Assembly (NCBI GenBank): GCA_963978905.1
Contig: OZ022259.1
Coordinates: 33,476,343-33,540,342 of the forward strand
DNA: 64,000 nt
Reading direction: 5' to 3'
Source: Trichostrongylus colubriformis
Lineage: Eukaryota; Nematoda; Chromadorea; Rhabditida; Trichostrongylidae
Under the pieces are notes generated by a model. That model saw only the letters and a list, made by a program, of their open reading frames with translations. It was not told the DNA's origin and did no database searches. The first letter of the stretch is position 1; each line of letters starts with the position of its first letter. Shown here piece after piece: positions 57,193-64,000 of the stretch. Made by a program: the position numbers and the translations under genes.

Positions 57193-57695
57193 CAATAGCG
57201 CTCAAAAGTCCTCGGCCAAACACATTTTTGTCATAACTTTTTTTCTACTTAACCATTGACAAAATTTCAATATGTGGTGCCTGAACCTATTGTCAACATT
57301 TCCTTCTACTTGAGTACCGCTTGACTCTTTTCGTGGTTTTCTACAAGAATTTACTACAAGACCACCGGAGAAAACCAAAAGGCTCAGTCAAGTAAACGGC
57401 TTTCTTTACAAAAAATAGAACTAGCAAGCCTCAGGAAACATCAATGTTCTGTAGAAAAACCACGACATTCGACACACCGACATGGACTTTCCCCCGGGGG
57501 ATGGCACTCCAAAAACAAAAAAAAATGCATTTAACCACGTGACTCATACTGTTGAGCGCCAAAATAATACATTTAGTATGCAGTGTCTCCAGGTACAAAA
57601 TACTAAAATTTCTCTTAGATCAGTCCAGTCGCAAAAAAGTTACAAGTGAAAAACAAATGAAAAACCATTTGGCAGAATTCTTTTGAGCGCTACTG
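57193..57695. mobile_element. Tc1-like MITE, second copy (inverted relative to 43,059)
   Basis: It starts CAATAGCGCTCAAAAG and ends TTTTGAGCGCTACTG, flanked by TA (57,191-57,192 and 57,696-57,697). Its interior is the reverse complement of the 43-kb copy, for example TGGTGCCTGAACCTATTGTC. Confidence 0.85.
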
Positions 57696-57861
57696 TATGT
57701 GACAAAAGTCTGGCGAATAGGATAGGAGTAAACCCGAGTGCAAAAATGCAATGCTAGCCGAGTTACAATTCCCTGAACATAAAATTGCGAAAATCAACAA
57801 ATTTTTCATCACAGTCTAATAAATAGGAACGTATACACATTTTAAAGTTTCTCCACTTTAC

Positions 57862-58226
57862 GTGAATACTGGAATCATGGGACATTGAAGGGTTCGTTCT
57901 GTCATCAGAGGTGTGCCACTTTTCGTAGAATCCTCCCCCGTACCCCGACCGCCACACAAACCCTGCTGAAGCGGACGTGACTGGAGTAATCCAGCTACCG
58001 AGTAATGGCTGTTGCCACAGCACGAGGTGTTTTTGCAGTTGCTGTTTGTAGCTGAGGCAGCAGAGTGATGCAGAGACAGTGTGGTTGTGTGGGAGCACAG
58101 CGATGGCAAGCGTGTATCGACGGCCACAAACAGGCCGTCTCTGTGGTTGTCGTCATCAGCCGTTGCTGTTGTTGTGGCTGCTGCTGCTGCGGCGTTCGCT
58201 CTTCTCCGTTCACTTTTTTCAGCCAT
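57862..58226 (-). CDS. Possible exon, Ala/Thr-rich, unassigned
   Basis: A minus-strand frame from an ATG at 58,226 (MAEKSERRRANAAAAAATTT) stays open for about 120 codons to a donor-like CAC|GTAAAG at 57,862. A CAG acceptor-like site lies upstream. The start is a CAG/CAA-rich block, so the frame may be low-complexity sequence. A competing plus-strand reading exists (see findings). No family recognised. Confidence 0.25.
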
Positions 58227-58677
58227 GAAACCGAAGAACGCTGCAGTGGGTGAGTCTCCCGCCAATTTCTTTGAAATTTTATCTTCACTTCTACGTATTC
58301 ACAATTATTGTGTGTTGTCACAAATGCTCTGAAACTCGTAATCCAAGCACCATTTAATAATACTGGAATAGTCTAATCTAAAACTTCGACTTTGTGCAAT
58401 CAGGTGTGCTTAGGCAGGTACTTTTTATTTTCTGAATTGACCTCCATTTACTGAACTTTCTTTGCATTCAGTGATCAGCTGTTATTTTCATCATGTCTAC
58501 CGAATAATAGCACCATCCATGTTAACCAAATACATTAGATATTTACGGTTGATGCAAATTGTTCGGAAATGTGCTAACTGCATATCGGTTAGGCTGATAC
58601 ATTAATAAGGGGGAATATCACTTAACAGAAGGCGAAAAAACTTGTGTCAAACAGCACAGCAAATGTTTGCCTCATTG

Positions 58678-58724
58678 AGGGGTCCCTATCCCCTCCCATA
58701 GCTAGGGAGGGGATAGGGACCCCT
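58678..58724. repeat. Perfect hairpin, 20-bp arms
   Basis: AGGGGTCCCTATCCCCTCCC pairs with its complement across the 7-base loop ATAGCTA. Confidence 0.95.
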
Positions 58725-59109
58725 TAAGTTGGTGCCGGGCGATGAGGTTAGTGGTGCACAGTAGGAGAGGTCGTCCGCCTTCTATAGGATAGAACCTCAG
58801 TTAGTTTATAACAAGCGGAATTTCGATTAGTAGGGACGGGCTCCTACAGGTCCTTTTTGGTTACAGTTGGAAAACATATCCAATAGAAGATGTTTGGTCT
58901 TTGTCTTCGAAATAAGTAAATCGGCTACGTAGCCAGTATCTCGAAATCTATAGTAAATCAATCGTCTTATGAAGCGAATCCACTCATGGCGGGTCTGACC
59001 CCATACTTATCATCAGAATACTGGTCGCACACTCGGCAGGAGCATATAATGGGCCAGAGATCTCGGATCAATCGGATCAATGTCCGTTCAAGACAACCTG
59101 GCCTTTCAT

Positions 59110-60090
59110 CTTGCCTTGCTAATTGATTGGTCGCTGACTCATGTTCTTCCTACGTTTGGGGCACATTCGAACTCAATCAACAATTTTCGGGCTGAGAAGG
59201 AACATTCCAAAGCGCGCTCCGCCCACCCTGGCAAGCTTAACTTGGTCCATGTGTGCTTTTTACTTCTTGTTCATGCACTACCCATCCCAAACTTCCTTTC
59301 TCCACAGGCCGTTTTTCATGTAACAATCAAGCTCCGCTCCCACTACAAATGCTCCACTCACTGTGCCCAAGATTCTTTCATGACTTTCAGAAACTCATCG
59401 CTCACCTGAATCTTCTTCCTACGTTTGGGGCACATTCGAACCCAATCAACAATTTTCGGGCTGAGAACGAAACATTCCAGAGCGCGATTCGCCCACCCTG
59501 GGCGGAGCTTAACTTGGTCCATATGTGCTTTTTACTTCTTGTTCATGCACTACCCATCCCAAACTTGTTCCTTTCTCCACAGGCCGTTTTTCATGTAACG
59601 ATCAAGCTCCGCCCCCACTACAAATGCTCCACCCACTGTGCCCAAGATTCTTTCATGACTTTCAGAAACTCATCGCTGACCTGAATCCATCTTCTTCCAC
59701 GTTTGGGGCACATTCGAACCCAATCAACAATTTTCGGGCTGGGAACGGAACATTTCAGAGCGCGACCCGCCCACCCCGGGCGGAGCTTAAAGTGGTCCTT
59801 GTGTGCTTTTTACTTCTTGCTCATGCACTAGCCATCCCAAATTTGTTCCTTTCTCCACAGGTCGTTTTTCATGTAACAACCAGGCTCCGCCCACCACTAC
59901 AAATGCCCCGCCCATTGTGCCCAAGATTCTTTCCTGACCTTCAGAAGCTCATCGCTGACCTGAATCCATCTTCTTCCTACGTTTGGGGCACATTCGAACC
60001 CAATCAACAATTTAGGGGCTGAGGAACGCCTCGCCCACCGTGTGCGGAGCCTAGCTTGGTCCATGTGTGGTCTTTTCTTCCTGTCGGTCA
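59110..60090 (+). repeat. Tandem array, about 3.4 units of 270-280 bp
   Basis: ACGTTTGGGGCACATTCGAA restarts at about 59,152, 59,421, 59,699 and 59,980 (spacings about 269, 278 and 280). Each unit also holds CTTGGTCCATGTGTGC-type and CAAGATTCTTTC-type blocks. Two long overlapping plus frames (143 and 165 codons) are merely the unit read in successive frames. It is related, in inverse orientation, to 12,535-13,160. Confidence 0.85.
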
Positions 60091-61194
60091 GCTCACTATG
60101 GAGGTGCACACCGAACGCCGCAAAGCGAATTTGCTTGTCCTAATGCATACACTCGGTCGCGTGCTATTCGTATGTAAGGCTGTGGCGCCATTGGCTGTGA
60201 CAGTGTTCTTACGCTTTCCTGTGGAAAGTGCAGACACTCAAAATGGGTAACTTAGCTGTTTAGATGGCCTAGACTCTGCCACTGTGACCGCGGAGCGAAC
60301 CTACAGAAGACCTACCTAGCATCAAGGGGTGCTGTCTGTCATTCATGGAGATGCCATTTAAAGCCATATCGAAGCAGAGGGCTCATCTGAAATCCGAGGA
60401 TTCCAATTTTTCTGCACAATTATGAGCTTCTGCACTAAGAGGTTTTAGAAATTAGGGGTATGAAGGAATTTCATCGGCAGATTATCAGGTTTCGAAGAAA
60501 TTTTCTCTCAATTTTTTTCAGAGTTGGGAAGTGAGAACTGCGATGTACTATGCTCTTTGAAAACAAACATTCCACTTCAGAAGAGGTGATGTGTGGCGAA
60601 CTCGCACTGAACCCTATCCCGCAGCACTGCGAATCACGCTGCCACGTATCCACTGAGAGAGTTGCCTAAGGACGGACTTAGTTCTTCGTCCGTCTGTATC
60701 TAACCCATCGGCTGCGGGTGAGGTGCAAGTGTTCCGACAGGACAGGTCGCTAGTATGGTCTGGCGGACAGTTTACTATGAAAACGATGAAATCAACATTC
60801 ATCAGGATAAAACTTCATAGTGCCGACTGTAATTAGCCTCCCATATTTTATCGATCTTTTCTGTTTTTAAAGACAGTGTTTGGGATAATGTGGGTGACAG
60901 GGAATCCCAAAAGGCATTGACTGAAAAATTAGGCTGAAAGGCCTATGTATGGCGAAATCCCCCGCAAAAGGCGCCCTCTTGAGCATTGGCGGAGGCGGCC
61001 TCATCAGGGCAAGCCGCCTTGGTTTAGGGCAGCCCGCCTCCAGGCGACGTGATTAGTGGTTGGTCACGGTGAGGTTGGTCAAGGAAATCGGCAGGATTAG
61101 AAGTATCGCAGCGCGCTTTCTCACTTTTAGCTTGAAGCTCACCACGCTGTCGCATTTCCGAACATCCCTTCATGTTTACACCTTGGTAATGCCA

Positions 61195-61395
61195 TCGGAA
61201 AACCTATGCGGACTACCCGCCTCTTGACGGAAAGGTCGTCAGCGCCTAGAACTAACGGTGGGAAGGGGTCCTATTTCTCGGGTATTTGGCCATTTCCATC
61301 CGTTTTTTCTATACTGTCCTGTTACTAGGCATCTCGCCTTTCATATTCAATACTCCTTTTACTTTTCGTCCGAATTTTCCCTAAAGCTGCCTTTA
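61195..61395. repeat. Dispersed repeat, copy D (inverted)
   Basis: It holds CGCCTCTTGACGGAAAGG and ATTTCTCGGGTATTTGGCCA, the reverse complement of blocks at 11,850-12,060. Confidence 0.65.
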
Positions 61396-61543
61396 ATGGG
61401 AAGTAAGATTTGATGAAATATCTCACAAGTCAATTATTCTTTGTATTATACACATCCAACTGTATTACGTACTCAACTTCACAAATATCTGTTTTTATTC
61501 TTCGGTCTTTACCTTTAACTAAGTAGACCAGATACGTAGCTAA

Positions 61544-62555
61544 CAAGGGAAGGACCACAGGTCAAAGTGGCCATTCGGAATGGGATACATATGGTCCGAC
61601 GTATTTTCGGACGCTGATCTCGAATCTGTATTCAAGATTTGCAAAACGATTCTCTGAACGGAGTTATGAAGGTTTTTTTGAAAAAACAGTACTATTATGT
61701 TAGGTTTGGAAGCCCATAGCACGCGAGCCAGACCTTCTTGCGCAAAACCAGGGAGATTTTCGTGTTCAGGGAGTCAAATTACCCCGGAAGACAAGTTTTT
61801 AGCCAATTCGAGAATTCGACCAGATTTCGGAAAAATTCACGGGCTATTGGTGGCAGCACATTGAACAAAGGAAAAGTCGTTGACCCTTGCCTAGGAAATC
61901 CTCCTAATTGACGCTTGTTTCGTACATTTATGCGATGGGCAAGTGTTAAAGGTATGTGTAGGCTATCTTGTCCAGGTTGCAGGGTTTTCCGAAGAAGAAA
62001 ATTCAAAATCTACCAAGCCACCCCCAATTTTCCGAAGTTGGACCAAAAACTGGATTTGGCTGAAAATTTGCACAGAGGGGTAATTCGACCCCCTGTGCAC
62101 GAATATCATAATCTTTTCACGCAAAAACGCCTAATTCGTGTGGTACGGGATTCTCTTCGACTTGGTATCCTTCCCTTGTGAGTAATGTTAGCAGTTATAA
62201 ATAAAGTGGCAGAGTAAATGATGGGTGTGATAGGTACCAGTCCAAGGAAACGTCCAGAAGTGGAAGAAAAGCACTTACTGACAATGAAACACAAAATGCA
62301 AAAAAACTCGCACTGGCGAGGAGCAATCCCTATTCCTGCAGATCCGGGGCACTACCACTGAGCCGCTGAGGCCGTTGACTGCTCAGCAACGGCCATGCTG
62401 ATGAACCGTTCATTCAAAAAAAAACCCTCCATAACTCCGCTCAGAGAATCGTTTTGCAAATTTCGAATACAGATTCGAGATCAGCGTTCGAAAATACGTC
62501 GGACCATATGTATCCCATTCCGAATGGCCACTTCGACCTGGGGTCCTTCCCTTGT
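61544..62555. mobile_element. Inverted-repeat element of about 1 kb
   Basis: Ends ACAAGGGAAGGACC and GGTCCTTCCCTTGT bound arms of about 135 bp that include CATTCGGAATGGGATACATA and its complement. The interior (including a frame at 61,915-62,181, plus) shows no transposase motif. A solo copy of one arm lies at 50,270-50,570. Confidence 0.75.
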
Positions 62556-63201
62556 AAGATCATGAAATCAACCGCACTGCGGGGCAAACCTACTCATGGG
62601 CGACCTGATCTCGCACCATAATTCGGGCTCCCTCTTCTTAGCTTTTCGCCGTTTAATTTCGTTCTTTCTGTACGGTTGCACTGCTGAAACCCCCTACTTT
62701 CATTTACTTCAATGTCTACAGTCTGCCGGATTTACCCTGTCCTGTGTCTTTGAGTCTGCTGACCCTTACATTCCCTCAAACACCCTCAAAGTATCGGAAT
62801 CACTTTAACCGATGATAGTATCGACCTGTATATCACTGGTGCATGAAAGTTATTGCTTAGTCCATACCGAATGCAATACGTGGCAATTTTCAATGGAGAT
62901 GATTCAGGCGCACTTCAAAATGAATGGGTTAGCGCGAGGGATGCCTTACTTTTTGCTCCGTAAAATTTCTATAATCGCAAATCCGGGGTTGCCTCTTATT
63001 CACCTGCACAGGATGAGGCAACCAGGTTCTCGATATCAAATTTGGATGTGTATTTCCAAAGAAACAAGTGGGCATTTCCCTTCGATGGGCCGTCTCAGCC
63101 CGACATAACAAGGAAAATAAGTGGTCCACGTATGACTGCCTCGAATTTCCTGAACAAAAGCTCACAATTATCAATTTTCCTGTTCAATGTCTGCATTTCA
63201 G

Positions 63202-63387
63202 ACCTCGCGACAGGTGAAGAATGGGATGCCCGGTCGAAAGTAACACTGATTCATTGCTATCGCGATGAGCCAAGTATTTGGAATACAAACGTCACCTACC
63301 GTTCGGATGCGGATCGTCGTCAGAGTTTGAATGAGGCATGGAAACGAATTGAACAGCGCATGTCTGCGATGGGATACAATTTCGATT
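63202..63387 (+). CDS. Exon encoding a MADF-type DNA-binding domain (partial gene)
   Basis: The acceptor GCATTTCAG at 63,201 and donor ATT|GTATGT after 63,387 bound an open exon. The protein reads VTLIHCYRDEPSIWNTNVTY, then DADRRQSLNEAWKRIEQRM. This is the MADF pattern: a leading Leu-Ile, Pro-x-Leu/Ile-Trp, a Tyr, then a basic stretch and Ala-Trp-x-x-Ile. MADF proteins (Adf-1/DIP3 type, many in nematodes) bind DNA and regulate transcription. Here the domain's last helix would be in the next exon. One possible continuation after TTTCCAAG at about 63,595 adds a short acidic tail and a stop, but this is unsure. No upstream exon was identified. Confidence 0.6.
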
Positions 63388-64000
63388 GTATGTTTCATTC
63401 CAGTGCTTTCATTTAAACCTTTTACCCTGGCTTCTTGGCATTGATAAACAGGGAGTGCCATATCAAAATTTGACTAATGACGATTTCTTGTCAACGGTAT
63501 CTATGATATAGCCGTGGCATTCCGATGTATTCGGCTCCGCTGAGCACTGTGCTGCAAACCAAGTTCTGTCGCTTTATTAGAAAATATTTCCAAGGCAAGG
63601 GGGCGCAAGAGGGCGAGGAGACAAATTTGTCACAATTTTTGGCGTCCATATATTCATAATGCCAAAGTGCAACTTCTTTCCCAGCGCTTTGTGCATAAGC
63701 GTAGAGCCACTGCTCCTCCAACGCTCGTTATGGAGCGTTTCTTGCTTTTCTTCCCTCTACCCACTAACTCACTCAGTTTGACAGGAGCTCAATGGGCTAA
63801 ATAAAGGGGAGATGGCACATTCTCATTAGGAGGTGGCTGAGACCTGGAAGGATCGTTCAGGCTTCGAGAGCAAAGAGACGTCGATCACGTGGTCAGGGAC
63901 GCAGAGCGAGATTCACATCAGCATTGGGCGGTGAAATTTGAGCTGCGCTTCCCCGCCGACGGCTGTTCAAATGTTCCTCTGCTGGACGTAGGAGTTACGT
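63388..64000. other. Right-edge stretch
   Basis: It may hold later exons of the MADF gene. Frames exist on both strands at 63,490-63,790, and I could not choose between them. Confidence 0.3.

Noticed and set aside
59253..60022. Overlapping 143- and 165-codon plus frames as a repeat protein
   Set aside because: They are the tandem unit read in successive frames; unit spacing is not a multiple of three and varies, so no constant protein repeat results.

Overview
The window looks like nuclear DNA of a nematode, most likely a strongylid (hookworm-type) parasite. This is inferred from multi-exon genes with short exons, TTTCAG-type acceptors, some introns near 40 to 70 bases, acceptor-like sites just upstream of start codons (as used for spliced-leader trans-splicing), a nematode-type S28 peptidase, and abundant mariner and fold-back elements. 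There is no bacterial-style operon, rRNA or CRISPR array.

Layout. Positions 1-5080 (minus strand) hold the 5' and central part of a FERM-domain gene of the Yurt/EPB41L5 type. Fourteen exons were traced by hand with consistent phase; the gene runs off the left edge. Positions 5.1-39.2 kb are gene-poor: fold-back elements, TTAA-flanked MITEs, tandem arrays, tRNA-derived palindromes, direct repeats, and three weak coding-like stretches (28.0-28.8, 30.7-30.85, 32.8-33.6 kb) that I cannot assign. Positions 39,247-49,472 (minus strand) hold a nearly complete S28 serine carboxypeptidase gene (Pro-X carboxypeptidase type), with a signal peptide, an intact Ser/Asp/His triad and a hydrophobic C-terminal tail. 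Its introns carry two mariner remnants, a Tc1-like MITE, a TTAA MITE and a dispersed repeat. Positions 49.5-63 kb are again repeats: a 1.3-kb mariner with frameshift and stop, two abutting TIR elements, a tandem array of about 280-bp units and a 1-kb inverted-repeat element. An exon with a MADF-type DNA-binding domain lies on the plus strand at 63.2 kb, and its gene probably runs off the right edge.

The three recognisable genes look functionally unrelated: cell-cortex/polarity scaffold, secreted or membrane-anchored peptidase, and putative transcription regulator. What links the window is the mobile-element load. The FERM gene has compact introns, whereas the S28 gene has been stretched to about 10 kb, largely by insertions.
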